Origin: Cynocephalus volans
Lineage: Eukaryota > Chordata > Mammalia > Dermoptera > Cynocephalidae
Direction: 5' to 3'
NCBI RefSeq assembly: GCF_027409185.1
Contig: NC_084471.1
Span: forward strand, 4,804,535 to 4,868,534
Length of the DNA stretch: 64,000 nt
Of this stretch, positions 41,926 through 53,500 are shown piece by piece. The stretch's first letter is position 1; each line of letters starts with the position of its first letter. The notes beneath the pieces are model-generated. The model saw only the letters and a program-made list of their open reading frames with translations. It made no database searches and had not been told where the DNA came from. The translations under genes were made by a program, and so were the position numbers.

Positions 41926-42514
41926 TCTTGCTTAGTAAGTTTTTGGCACCCCCCCCCAACCTTAAATTTTGCACCTGAGGTGAGTGCCTCCCTGCTCCAC
42001 CACCCCTACCTACCCCCCAGCCCAGTGTGAACCTGGGCCACGACTTTGGAGAAGAATCTGGTAGCATCAGGCTGGTGAAAATGAAGATACCCAGACCCCA
42101 TGCATCAGACGTTCCACTCCTGCACAACCAGGAGGACCCAAAAGGCCAAGGACAAAATCATGCATGGCAGGGAAGCACACAGTGCCCCGTGAGAGGCCGA
42201 GTTACCCTCACAGGCACCTTCACCAGGGTGCTGCAGGGTGCTGCAGGGTGCAGGTTGAAGAGGCAAACAGGGAGAGCGTCTGGAGACCATTGGAGGTGAC
42301 ATGTACCATGTGGCATTCTCCCTCTGTTAGAAATACCTGAAACTGGGTAACTTGTAAAGAAACAATATTTACTGCTTATAGTTTTGGAGGCTGGGAAGTC
42401 CAAAGTCCAGAGAACACACTTGGGGAGGGCCTTCTTTGGTGGTCAGTTCTGCAATGAAGAGTGTCCCATTGCAAAAAAGACAGAAGAGAGAGAGACTCAC
42501 GTATTCTTCTTCTT

Positions 42515-42685
42515 TTTTTTTTCCCTCAAAAAGATGACCGGTAAGGGGATCTTAACCCTTGACTTGGTGTTGTCAGCACCACGCTCACCCAATGAGCCAA
42601 CCAGTCATCCCTATATGGGATCCGAACCCGGGGCCTTGGTGTTATCAGTACCACACTCTCCCGAGTGAGCCACAGGCCGGCCCCA
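42515..42685 (-). repeat. Dimeric CYN-like SINE inside the MaLR LTR
   Basis: The T-rich tail, 'gatcttaacccttgacttgg', 'gatccgaacccggggccttg' and the terminal 'gtgagccacaggccggcccc' are present. The flanks acgtattcttctt and acgcattcttctt form the target-site duplication, with one difference. Confidence 0.9.
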
Positions 42686-42784
42686 ACGCATTCTTCTTTT
42701 AAAGGCAACAGAACCACACCTATGACCACCGTTAAACCATCAACGGATTAATTCATTTATCAGTGCATAATCTAATCACCTCTT

Positions 42785-43252
42785 TATTAGTCCTCATGGC
42801 TAGCTTAACATCAGCACAGCCAGGTTAAGCAACTTTCCCCCCCTTTCCCCTCCCCTTTCCTTTTTCTGCTCCAGGAACTGAGCAGCAAAATTCCTCTCTT
42901 GGGGAGGGGTAAATATGACCGTTATCATCAAAGGAACGTCTTGTGGGCTGTGAGAACAGGCCTCGGGCTGGAGCACTTTGCACTGATATAGTAACGACAC
43001 TAATTAGAAGCCTATGCCCTAACCGACCAGGTGTTGGCAGACTACAAGGCCTGTGTCACCCTGCACACCACTGATCATGAAATTGTCCATTACTCTGCCA
43101 GAACCCTCAAAGGCTTATAAGGCCCTGCGTTCCTTTGTTCGGGGGAATTGGTCCAACTCAGTCTCCCCTCCACGTTGGTAATAAAGCCTCTTGGCTGAAA
43201 TAGTGCCTGGCTCGGGTCTCTCTCCCTTTTCTCCATCTAGCCGAAGCTAACA
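42785..43252 (+). mobile_element. Solo LTR of an ERV1-like (gammaretrovirus-type) element (fossil)
   Basis: A plus-strand promoter-like cttataaggc at about 43120, a polyadenylation signal in 'ggtaataaagcctcttggct' and a C/T-rich end finishing ...GCTAACA indicate a retroviral LTR. The 5-bp host word ctctt lies at 42780-42784 and 43253-43257. It appears whole (about 468 bp) with no internal region, and is younger than the MaLR LTR it splits. Class call is tentative. Confidence 0.65.
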
Positions 43253-43369
43253 CTCTTTAAGGCCCCACCTTTCAATTACCATAATAGGATTTCCCACCCT
43301 CAACAGTTACAGTGGGGGTTAAGCTTCAATGAGTTTGGGGGACATTCAGTCCACAGTATCCTCTTCCCC

Positions 43370-44055
43370 TCACCCCTGCCGAGAGGCAGGGTCTTCCTAA
43401 AAGCCCCTTGACCTGTGCCCCTGGAGGGCCTGAGCCCCAGAAGCTGGTGTCAGCTTCAGAGCCAAGTGTGCCTGTGTTTCCTGGTGTGGCCTTATTGGGG
43501 GGAGGGGGAAGGGGAACAGGCCTTTACACCCAAGAGGGCCCTCTGGAGGGCTGGTTGGCCTGTAGGGGCTGGGCCAAAAGGCCACAAACCCGGCACTGAA
43601 GGATATCAGAGGATGTCGCCCTGCCTAAGTGAGGGACCACAGACGAGAGGCCTTCAGAGCTGACCCTCTGAAGAGCCTGACGTGTTCTCCAAGGAAGAGT
43701 CAGCTTTGCAGCCATGCATGCAGCCAGATGACATCACCGACATGGTGCAGGTCAAGCAGGACCTTTCCTGCCCTGCCTTCTCTTCCCCCCTTCACTTCCA
43801 CCTTGGGGGTCAGAGGTTGGGGGGGGGAAGAAAGCTTAGGCCAGTGCTGGGGGAGGGGAGAAGTTAATGCAGAATGAAGTCAGAGTCTTGACTATTACAT
43901 GGACCTGGATATGTTAATTACTGAAAAAAAAATTTTTAATTAAAAGTGAACAAAGAACTTTTTACCCAAGGGCTGGGGAAGGGAGACGTAAATTCGTTTT
44001 CTTAAAGTTTGAGATCTGCTTACCCAACATACTGGTTATATTCATGAGGGAGCAA
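43370..44055. other. Intergenic spacer, nothing identified
   Basis: GC-moderate unique-looking DNA with only short accidental open frames. No conserved protein or RNA was recognised. Confidence 0.45.
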
Positions 44056-44059
44056 GTCC

Positions 44060-44531
44060 AAAGGTGCCTAACAACAATATTTCTAACAGAAAGATACAGA
44101 AAATGACCTTGACCACCACCAGAAGGAGAATAGATGGAAGGAGACTAGCACAGTGCCTCAACGGAGTACCACGTGGTGTGAAAACGAGCGAGTACAGCTG
44201 CATGAATCAGTGTGAGTGATCCACACCTATGGATGAAAATGTGCAATATGACGGGCTATGGAAAGCTTAGCAAGTGCAAAGCAATACATTGCCAGAGGTC
44301 AGTATCTGTGTAGTAAAACAATAAGGAAATGCATGAGAAAAAGAGAAGCTAGACCTGGGTTAATGGTTACCCCTGGGGGAGGGGCTGGGGATTCTCCAGG
44401 GAATGACTGAGACCTTCAACAGAGTTGGAATTATTTTATTCCTGTAGCTGGGATACAGGCACAGGGATGTCCTTTATCATTTTTTATATCTTCTTGGACA
44501 TCTTAGATATTTTATAATCAATAAAAGATAT
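44060..44531 (+). mobile_element. L1M/HAL1-type 3' fragment
   Basis: It contains 'cacctatggatgaaaatgtg', 'ggttaatggttacccctggg' and 'attttataatcaataaaaga' in the order of old L1-like 3' ends. It is strongly diverged, and the subfamily is not resolved. Confidence 0.5.
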
Positions 44532-44858
44532 GCTTCATCCCTCTTCCCTTCTAGCTACTGACGCTGCTTTGATCCAGGACAGCAAAGACCTCCCCATTCC
44601 CAAATCCAGCAGCCACTTTTCCCACTTCAACTCCCCAACCTCAGCCACAGGGGACACAGCTGGCCACATCCTCTTTCTTGGAAGCGTCTTCCTGTGGCCT
44701 CCAGGACACCTCATCTTCCTCCTTCTCCTCTCTGCCTTGGCTTGACATTTAAATACTGGAGGACTTCAGGGTCTGTCCACTTCTTCATGGGTGGAGTCCC
44801 CTCCCTATGTGACCTGAGAGAGCCCCAATCCGACTCTCCAGGCCTGACATTCCCCCTG

Positions 44859-45495
44859 TCTTAATCAGCTTGCGCTGCCATTTAGAAACACCACAGAGCA
44901 GGTGTCTTAAACAACAAACATTTATTTCTCATGTCTTGGAGGCTGGAAGTCCAAGATCAGGGTCCAGTTCCTGGGGAGGGCCTGCTTCCTGGTTTGTGGG
45001 TGCTCACCACCTTTTTATGCCTTCATGTGGTGTTTCCTTGGCATGTGCACATGTGGCCACACACGTGTGCATGCATGCAGACACACACAATCTTCTCTTC
45101 TTATGAGGCCATTAATCCCATCATGAGGGTGGGGCCCTCATGACCTAACCCACTCTAATTACCTCCCAAAAGCCCCACCTCCAAAGGCCATCACTGGAGG
45201 TGAGGGTGATCTGGCTATGACATCTGTCACCCCTTTGATCGCCAAGGTTGATTTGGCTAACCTGGCTGGCAAAGCGGTGTCCCCTTCCTCCCTCACTGCT
45301 CCATATGCATCCCCCCTGAAGCTGCATGCTTGGTCAAAGAGGACGACCTTCCCCAATAGAGAAGAGGACCATTCTTCGGTCAAGGGTATACAAGTAGCTG
45401 CACTCCCCTGCTAAGACCTCCAAACAAGCCCCCAGATACCATCACATTGAGGCCTCAACATATGAATTTTGGGGAGACACAAACATTGTCCATGG
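44859..45495 (-). mobile_element. MLT1-type MaLR LTR, minus strand (fossil)
   Basis: It runs from tgtcttaatcagcttgcgct (reverse of the LTR end) through 'atttatttctcatgtcttgg', 'aggctggaagtccaagatca', 'cctcatgacctaacccac' and 'attacctcccaaaagcccca' to 'caacatatgaattttgggga'. It has a small simple-repeat expansion of CA/TG type near 45050-45090. Old; no internal region. Confidence 0.85.
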
Positions 45496-46616
45496 TGCCC
45501 CTAAATACGACTTAGGTCAAGTTCACCCACAGGAAACGGCTGACATGTGACCAAGGTTGATATGTCACAGCAGTAATTTCCTATGGTCCAGCCTAACACA
45601 GACCCTTCCTGGACAGATCTAACAGGAACGACACAACCAAAGCAGAGGTGGAGTTATTCTTGTTGCTCATTTTCACTCATGTCTCACATCCAGGGCCAGT
45701 TTCACAGGAGTGTGCCTGGGCAGTCACAGTGTGCCCACTCTTAGAAGGACTCTGTGCTCAGTTTAATGCTCTGCTGCCTTGGTCTTGAAATTCGTGCTAA
45801 TTTTTGAATAAGGGGCATTTACAACTTGCAGAAGGCCTGGAAAATTATGTAGCGGACCCTGCTGATACCCAATCCATGAAGAAGTGCTTTCTTTCCTGAA
45901 TCCCCCACTGTTCCCTGCCTCCACCATCACAACTCAGACCAAGTCAAGATCAAAGCACGTACATACTGGCAGTTCTTGCAGCAGCCAGGCCTGTCCCTTC
46001 CACCTCACCGGTCCCCTCCTGACTGTCCTCCGTTCTTTCGTTCCTGCCTACCTACAACCTTTTTCCACACAGCAGGATGATGCTTGCAAAATGGAAATCA
46101 GATCAGGCCCCTTTGCTGCTCAAAACCCTCCAAAGTCTTCCCAGCTCACTTGAAATAAAATTCAAACGTGGCACCACTGCTGGAAGTCCCTGCTGGCACT
46201 GTCCTTGGCCATCTCTCCAGTTACATCTCCCACCTCTCATTCTCCCCCTGCTGACTCCAGCCATACTACCGACCTTCTCTCCTGCCCTGCCTCCAGGCTT
46301 TTGAACTTACAGTTCCCTCTGCTGGGAATGCCCTTCCCAAGCTCTCTCCATAGCTTGTGCCCTCACTTCATGAAGATCTGAGGGTTCAGAGGGCACCTCG
46401 TCAGAAAGGCCTTCCCTACCTCCCTATCTCACCCATACTCCTTATCTCGTCCTGCCTTTTTCCCTCCATTTATCACATCTGAAATCACACTCATTATAGT
46501 TAGCCTGATTATTTTTTACCACCCCATTTCATTGAAGCTCTGTGCAAATTGGCACCAGGGCTAGTGCCTCAAAAATATCTAGCACATAGTATGTACTCAA
46601 GAAATGTGTGGAATGG

Positions 46617-46798
46617 TTTCAAGGAGCTAGTAGAAGGATTTTAAATGTTCTCAACACAAAGAAGTGACAAATGTTTGAGGTGATGAATATGAGAATTACC
46701 CTGATACAATCATTGCACATTGTATATGTGTACCCAAATATCACACAATACCCTATAAATATATACAATCATCATATGTCAATTAAGAAAAAATAAAT
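46617..46798 (+). mobile_element. L1 3'UTR end (5'-truncated) hosting a retrocopy in its tail
   Basis: The words 'ttgaggtgatgaatatgaga', 'accctgatacaatcattgca' and 'ataaatatatacaatcat' are typical L1 3'UTR. The 17-bp word agaaatgtgtggaatgg stands just before it (46600-46616) and again at 48230-48246, after the EEF1G copy. This is the target-site duplication of the L1 with everything later inserted into its tail. Confidence 0.8.
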
Positions 46799-48194
46799 CT
46801 AGCTTTTCTCTGCAGGATTACCATCGCAGCTGGGACCCTGTGCATAGATCCAAAACCCGTAGGGCCTTCAAGGCCTCACTGCTGCTTAGTACAGTGGGGC
46901 TCAGGTCTGTGTACTCTGTGCACCACCCCACTTCCATTTTGGCCAAACCAACTGCGCCCGAGTTTCTCCACAAATTTTCTGCTGGTGAGGCTCCAGCATT
47001 TGAGGGTGATGATGGATTTCATGTGTTTGAGAGCAATGCCTTGCCTACCATGTGAGCAACGAGGAACTGCAGGGGAGTACTGCAGAGGCAGCAGCCCAGG
47101 TGGCGTAGTAGGTAAGCTTTGCTGATGGTAACACAGAGCCCCCAGCCAGTACCTGCGTGTTCCCCACCTTGGGCATCGTGTACCACAACAAACAGGCCAC
47201 TGAGAATGCAAAGGAGGAGGTGAGGTGAATCCTGGGGCTGTTGGATGCTCACTTGAAGACAAGGACTTTTCTTATCGGCAAACAGGTGACACAGGCCAAC
47301 ACCACAGTTGTCCACCCTGTTGTGGCTCTATAAATAGGTCCTTGAGCCTTCTTTCCAGCAGGCCTTTCCCAATACCAACCGCTGGTTCCTCACCTGCATT
47401 AACCAGCCCCAGTTCTGGGCTCTCTTGGGGGAGGTGAAACTGTCTGAGAAGATGGCCCAGTGTAATGCTAAAAAGTTTGCAGAGAGCCAGCCTACAAAGG
47501 ACACCCCACGGAAAGAGAAGAGCTCATGGGAGAAGCAGAAGCCCCAGGCTGAGTGGAAAAGGAGAAAAAGGCAGCTGCCCTGAGGAGATGGACAACTGTG
47601 AGCAGGCGCTGGCTGCTGAGCCAAAGGCAGAGGATCCCTTTGCTCACCTGCCCAGGAGTACCTTTGCATTGAGTGAATTTAAGCGCAAGTACTCCAACAA
47701 AGACACACTCTCGGTGGTGCTGCCATTTCTTTGGGAACACTTTGGTAAGGATGGCTGGTCCCTGTGATACTCCTGAGTACCGCTTTCCTGAAGAGCTCAC
47801 CGAGACCTTCGTGAGTTGCAACCTCATCACTAGAATGTTCCAGCTACTGGACAAGCTGAGGAGTTGCAAGTGCCATCCTCTTTGGAACCAACAATAGCAG
47901 CTACATTTCTAGAGTGTGAGTCTTCTGAGGCCAGGAGCTTGCCTTTCCTCTGAGTCCAGATTGGCATGGGGACTACAAGTCACATACATGGTGGAAACTG
48001 GATCCTGGCAGCAAGGAGATCCAGACATTAGTTCAAGAGTACTCTTCCTGGGAAGGGGGCCTGCCAGCATATGGGCAAAGCCTTCAACTGGGGCAAGACC
48101 TTCAAATGAACATCTCTTGCCATCATCTAGCTGCCTGCACCCGCCCTTCAGGGAGATGGGGGTCATTAAAGGAAATTGAACATTGAAAAAAAAA
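46799..48194 (+). pseudogene. EEF1GP: Processed pseudogene of EEF1G (elongation factor 1-gamma)
   Basis: It is an intronless copy of EEF1G mRNA from the 5'UTR (ttttctctgcaggattacca) to an A-tail at 48186. Readable parent segments include AAGTL-like start, [77 protein letters not shown] and [12 protein letters not shown]. The position of the parent start codon reads ATC (46823-46825). The frame is broken by several stops and indels (for instance the frame opening near 46840 ends at 47055). The parent stop corresponds to TGA at 48107, so about 27 bp are lost net. A 14-bp duplication with one mismatch (46785-46798 and 48195-48208) flanks it. It has no coding capacity. Confidence 0.95.
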
Positions 48195-48279
48195 AAGAAA
48201 AAAGAAATTTAAGTAGACAAACAAAAAAGAGAAATGTGTGGAATGGCTAATGCTAAATGAATTAATAAATAAAAGAAAA

Positions 48280-48577
48280 AAATCAGAGGAGATAATGAGA
48301 CAAATTATAAAGTGGTAGGCCTAAATCCAACCATATCAACAATTACACTAAATGGTGATGGTGTAAATACTTCAATTACAAGGCAGAGATGGACTGAGTG
48401 GATAAAAAATAAAAACACTGCCTATAAGGCTGGCCTGTGGCTCACTCGGTAGAGTGCGGTGCTGATAACACCATGGCCACGGGTTCGGATCCTATATAGG
48501 GATGGCCGGTTTGCTCACTGGCTGAGCGTGGGGCTGACAACACCAAGCCAAGGGTTGAGATCCCCTTACCGGTCATC

Positions 48578-48609
<32 letters not shown>

Positions 48610-49458
48610 ACTGCCTATAGAAAGACCACTTTAAATATAAACACATAAATAAGTTGAAAATAAATGAATGAAAAAAGATATGTCACACAAACAGTAAGCA
48701 GGAAAGGGCTAGTGTGGCTATTTTAACATCGGTAAAACAGACTTCAAAACAAAGATTATTACCAGAGATAGGGAGAGGCATTTCATAATGATATCAGGGG
48801 CAGTTTATCAGGAAGACATAACCTCAAATGCATATACACTTAATAAACAGAGCCCCAAAATACACAGCAAAAACTGACAGAATTAAAACCAGTCAGAGTA
48901 GGAGAGATTAACTTCTCTCTGCAATTAACAGAAGTAGACAAAAATTCAGAAAAGACATAGAAGATCTGAGCAACTCTATGAACCACCTCAATCCAACAGA
49001 GCACAGCAATTTATAACATATATACAATCTACAGAACACTCCGCTCAACAGTAGCATACACCTACTGTTTAAGTGCACATGGAACATACACCAAGACTGA
49101 GCACGTGATAAGTCTCAATAAACTTAAAAGGACAAAAATCGTACAGAATGTATTCTCTGACCACAACAGAATTAAATTAAGAACTGGTAACCGTAAGATT
49201 TCCATAGAAATACCAAATATCTGGAAGTAAAACAACATACTTCAGAATAATTCATGGGTCAAAGCCAAAACAGGGGAAATCAGAAGTATTTTTAATTGAA
49301 TGATAAAATACACAACAAATATGTGGGATGCAATTAAGCAGTGCGTAGCAGGAAACTAACAGCTTAAAATACTTATATTAGAAAAGAAGAAAGATCTAAA
49401 ATCAATGACTTGAGGTTTCAGCTTAATGAAACTAGAACAGCAGCAAAATAAACCCAAA
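48280..49458 (+). mobile_element. L1M ORF2 endonuclease-region fragment, interrupted by a SINE
   Basis: Old L1 ORF2 5' part: 'caattacactaaatggtgat', 'gagatggactgagtggataa', 'aacttctctctgcaattaac'-type blocks, 'aagtgcacatggaacataca' and 'tatgtgggatgcaattaagc'. It ends near 'aaataaacccaaagt'. It is split by a SINE at 48427-48603 and has many breaks. Confidence 0.75.
48427..48603 (+). repeat. Dimeric CYN-like SINE with long A-tail
   Basis: 'ggctggcctgtggctcactc', 'gtgctgataacaccatggcc' and 'gggttcggatcctatatagg' form the left unit; 'gggctgacaacaccaagcca' and 'gttgagatccccttaccggt' the right. The target-site duplication aaaaacactgcctata is at 48411-48426 and 48604-48619. Confidence 0.95.
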
Positions 49459-49680
49459 GTAACAAACCAGAGTCGGGCCTCCCTGGGCACCTGGAGACCT
49501 CCCGGTCCCTCTTGATTTTTTGTAACTGGTTTTTCCCAAAGGAGTGAGATTCCTGCTAAGGAACCTTCTGGGTGGGTCAGTAAAGGGAGCCAAATTAATT
49601 GCATTTAGCAATCCCCGAAGGTGGGGCCTACACACGTGGGGGAGGGGGCTGTTCCCTGATACCCCCCCGACCCTCGTGCC

Positions 49681-49838
49681 CTCCAGTGTTCCCGCTGCTC
49701 TCAAGACCTCACTGTCCCTGAGACCTCTCTGACCCTCAGACCCCCGCTGCCCTCCTGACCTCCAGTGTTCCAGCTCTCTCTGGACCTCACTGTCCCTGAC
49801 ACCCCTGCTGTTCATGAGACGCCCTCTGGCCCTGTGGT
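49681..49838. repeat. 79-bp imperfect tandem duplication upstream of PKDREJ
   Basis: Both copies start ctccagtgttcc (49681 and 49760) and contain gacctcactgtccctga. Degenerate related words (gaccccc-gctgctctc, ctctgtcccc) continue towards 49920, so the whole upstream flank looks like a decayed minisatellite reaching almost to the start codon. Confidence 0.75.
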
Positions 49839-49849
49839 CTTCGCGGACC

Positions 49850-50560
49850 GGCGCGGCCCGCTGTCCTGACAACCCCCCGCCCCTTGACCCCCGCTGCTCT
49901 CGCGACCCCTCTGTCCCCGCGACACCGCGGCCGTTGGTCCCGCCCGCGGCCCCCTCCCAGCTTCCTCCGGCGGGCGCCATGCGACCCGGGCCCGCGCTCC
50001 TCCTGCTGGGCCTGGGTCTGGGCCTGGGCCGCCTCCCGCCGCCCGCGGCTCCCGGCCGAGTGCCGGCCTCCGTCCCCGGAGTGCCGGTTTCGCCGTCGGG
50101 CGGCCTGTTCAGGGGCGCCCCGGCCCTCGGGGAGCATAGCAGCCGCGCCCGCCACCGCCTGCGGCCCCGCGCGACCCGGGCAAACGGCGTCCTCCTGAGC
50201 GGAAACCGCGGCTTCTGCTTCCGCCGCGGCGGGCGGCGCTGGTACTGCTTGCGCGTGCGCGTGCGCGTGCTGCTCCGCGCCCGCCGCGCCCCGCCCCGGC
50301 CCGCGCACGTGCAGCTGCGCCTGCGCCTGGTGGCGCCCCGAGGACGCCTCGCGCTGGCCTGGGCAGCACCTCCCCCGCGCGCGCTCGGGCTCCCGGCCTG
50401 GACCTTCCACCTGCGGCTGCTCGGGCCCGGGGACGCCCGGCCCGCCCGCCAAGCCGCCGCCTCCCGCTTCTCGCCCCGCGCCGCCCCGCCGGTCGACCCT
50501 CGCCCCTTCGCCGGCTTCGTGGCCCGCACCACGTGTCACACAGAGGGACCCACGCCCGTC
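49850..50560 (+). promoter_or_regulatory. PKDREJ: CpG island over the PKDREJ 5' end
   Basis: The island covers the last 100 bp before the ATG and about 580 bp of coding sequence. A GC box-like ggtcccgcccgcggcccc lies at 49937. Within it the coding strand has alternating gcgtgcgcgtgcgcgtgc (about 50251-50268), a Z-DNA-prone stretch. Confidence 0.6.
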
Positions 50561-53500
50561 GTTCTGGAAGCCGTCCACGCGTCCGGTTCCGAAGCCGTGG
50601 CGTCCTCAGTGTCCTGCCAGATAAAGCCCTGTCTCATCAAGCAGGTGAAGATCAACACAGACCGTTTTCCTGTGATCTTGCTCAGGAGGGCAGAAGCCAC
50701 CATCAATGCCACCGTTCGGGTTGACTGCCCGCATGCCCCGGCCGTGGTCGAGCGCTGGCAGGTCTTTTCCGTGCCCTCTGTAGGTGACGTGCCCGACTGG
50801 ACTCGGCCTTTGGATGTACCACAACTCAAGTTAGGAAAAAGTCCATCGTTCCTACACATCCCCAGCAACTCACTGACGTTTGGGGTGTATGTATTTAACT
50901 TCACAGTGTCCGTCAACACATTGGACCCCAAAATGCCTCTGTTAAAAGATTCGGATTCCATCTATGTCTGGATTGTTCGAAGTCCCCTGAAGGCCGTTAT
51001 TCTTGGGGATGCCAACATAACAGTTAATTTTACAGATAGGCTGGTGCTGGATGGAACAACGTCCTCTGACCCAGATGCAGACAGCCCATTAGAGGGACTT
51101 CATTTTTTTTGGCACTGTACCACAAATCCAAGAAACTACGGTAAAGATCAGATAATAGTGATGAGCAAGGAAGTCTGTCACCCAGAGCAGTCTAATCTGA
51201 AGTGGCCATGGGCCTCTGGCCCTGTGCTAACAGTTTTGCCAGAAACACTTAAAGGTGACCATGTGTATTTTTTCAGAATGGTGATCCAGAAGAGTTTCAG
51301 AACAGCATTTTCTGATAAAAGTGTACATGTGCTCAAAGGACCCGCACCTATAGCACATATCTCATGTATTGAAAATTGTGATAGAAATTTAATTATATCC
51401 GATAGATTTTCTTTGTTTCTAAATTGCACAAACTGTTCGAGCCATGATTTCTATAAATGGTCAATTTTGTCTTCTTCAGGTGGCGAGATGCTATTTGATT
51501 GGATGGGGCAAACGGTAACAGGAAGGAATAGTGCTTATTTGTCTGTAAAAACTTTTGCTTTTAGGCATTTTTTGGAAGCTAAGTTTTGGGTTTCTCTGTA
51601 TCTAGCAAGTTGGAGTGGAATGATCTTGGTCTTGAAACATTCCGTTATCATTAACCAAGGTCCTCAAGTCGGAGGATGCGAAATTAATCCAGCCAAAGGA
51701 ACTGCATTTTTTACTAAATTTGTTGTCCAGTGTAGGGATTTTAAGGATAAATACATCCCTCTTACATATAAAATAATCATTTCTGATTTCTACGGTGTGG
51801 GTGAAATCAGTTCGGTAAAAGAAAACACGTTGGGGACTGTCCTCTATTTGGGAACTGAGTCCACAACGCCTCCTTCCTTTCTCCCTGTTGGTGTGTTGGC
51901 TAATCATTATGCCATAAAGATATATGCTCAGGTTTATGACTCTCTAGGAGCTTTTTCTCAGGTGACTTTGTATGCCACCGTGCAGGCTCCTACTGACAAA
52001 AATTCATCAAATACTGTGTTGCGTCACCTACTCAGTCTCACCATGGGACCAAATTCATTACTATCTACATTGCTCCAAAAGCAGGACTTTTTACCTGCAG
52101 GTTACTTAATGTATACAGTAGCTTCTGTTTTGAATAACATGAGAACTGAATTAACTCTCCAAGATGACAAAGCCAATCTCCGAGAACACCTTGTCAATCA
52201 GTCTTTTGCTCTTCCTGTACGCACTTTGGAGGAAATTGGCCAGGTAGTCATGGCTATTACCAAATTAACCCAGAAAGCCTGTGAGTTGACTCGAGTTGCT
52301 CAGAAACGTGCCACAGTGAGGATATGGCAAGCAAACCAAGCCCTACAAGAGTATCGTCAAAAAGATAAACGCTTTCGCTCTGAACAAATAGAAATTGTGA
52401 GCACTGGAATATTAACAAGTTTGTCTAATATCCTTAAGCTGACTTCTCATCATGAGGTGACTGAAGATCCTTTCCATGTAGTTGAATCTTTGTCAGACAC
52501 AATATTGGCTAATAAAGTGCCAGGGAATGAAACCACTGTAATGAGGACTCCCAACTTGAACATATTTGTCAAGAAAGTTGAGAAGCGGGACGTTACTCGG
52601 GTCTTCCGAAATGACAGACACTGTTTTCATCCCACACTCAATGTGAGCAGTGTTCCTAGTCTGCCTGCAAATGCCCCAATTTCTGCGATGTTCTGTGAGT
52701 TTGCAGATGACCCCTTTCCCTGGCTAAATGATATGGAAAGCATGTCTGTAGAGGTGGTTGGATTCAGAATGACGGGAGCCACAGATCAGGGCAGCATGAT
52801 AGAGATCACACCTGATGTAGCAGAGGTGTACCTCATCAGAAAAAACTTGACCTTTGCAGCTTTTAATCTCACAGTGGGACCTGACAGCAATGTCAATGAG
52901 TCTCTGAAGATGACAACAGGAGCATTTAGCTTTGAAGTGGACAGCAGAGTCCTTAGGGAGGTGCTGGTACACATTGTGACAGAAGTGACCGTGTTGTTCA
53001 ATGTATTGGTGTACGCAGGCAATCAGGTCACCCCTACCGCTCTGGTGGCCACCTTCCTCGTGCCTCATGACATGCCTCCAGTTGCCAACCAGAGTGTCCC
53101 ATTTGACCCAGCCTGTACAGTTAAGGAGGCCCGTGTGATCTGCCTATCACTGTCCCTGCTGCAGGTCATAGTTGAGCGCAGCAGCTCGTCCATGTGCACC
53201 ATATCGATGCTTCTGCAGGCACCTCATTTTGTCACGAAGCCCAGTGACAAGCTAGTGAGAGTTTCTCTTTTCAGCGTTCAGTGCTTGGACATGTATGGGA
53301 TCCAGAGTGAGTGGAGAGAAGATAACTGCGTTCTTGGCGAGAAGACCACCTGGCGCAAAGTTCACTGTGTCTGCAAGAACACAGTGAGGGCCAGGCGGCA
53401 GCTGAGCACCATCAAACTAACCAACGTTCACCTGCATACCCGCTATGTGCTGGCCATGGTGATTGTGGCCCCTAATTTTGTGGATCTACAATTAAAAGTC

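Larger units (their letters stand above)
42325..43355 (-). mobile_element. MaLR-like LTR, minus strand, split by a SINE and by an ERV LTR (fossil)
   Basis: The LTR parts are at about 42325-42514, 42686-42779 and 43258-43355. They match in reverse the LTR at 18608-18988 ('ctgttgagggtgggaaatcc', 'atggtaattgaaaggtgg'). A CYN-like SINE and a second LTR inserted into it later. Old, with no internal region. Confidence 0.75.

Noticed and set aside
49814-49978. Upstream in-frame ATG as the PKDREJ start
   Set aside because: The human protein begins exactly at the ATG at 49979 with a signal peptide. The extension lies in tandem-repeat DNA and would bury the signal sequence.
49432-50532. 366-codon minus-strand open frame antisense to PKDREJ
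   Set aside because: It is a shadow of the GC-rich PKDREJ 5' coding region and upstream tandem repeat, with Arg/Gly/Ala-rich composition and no similarity.
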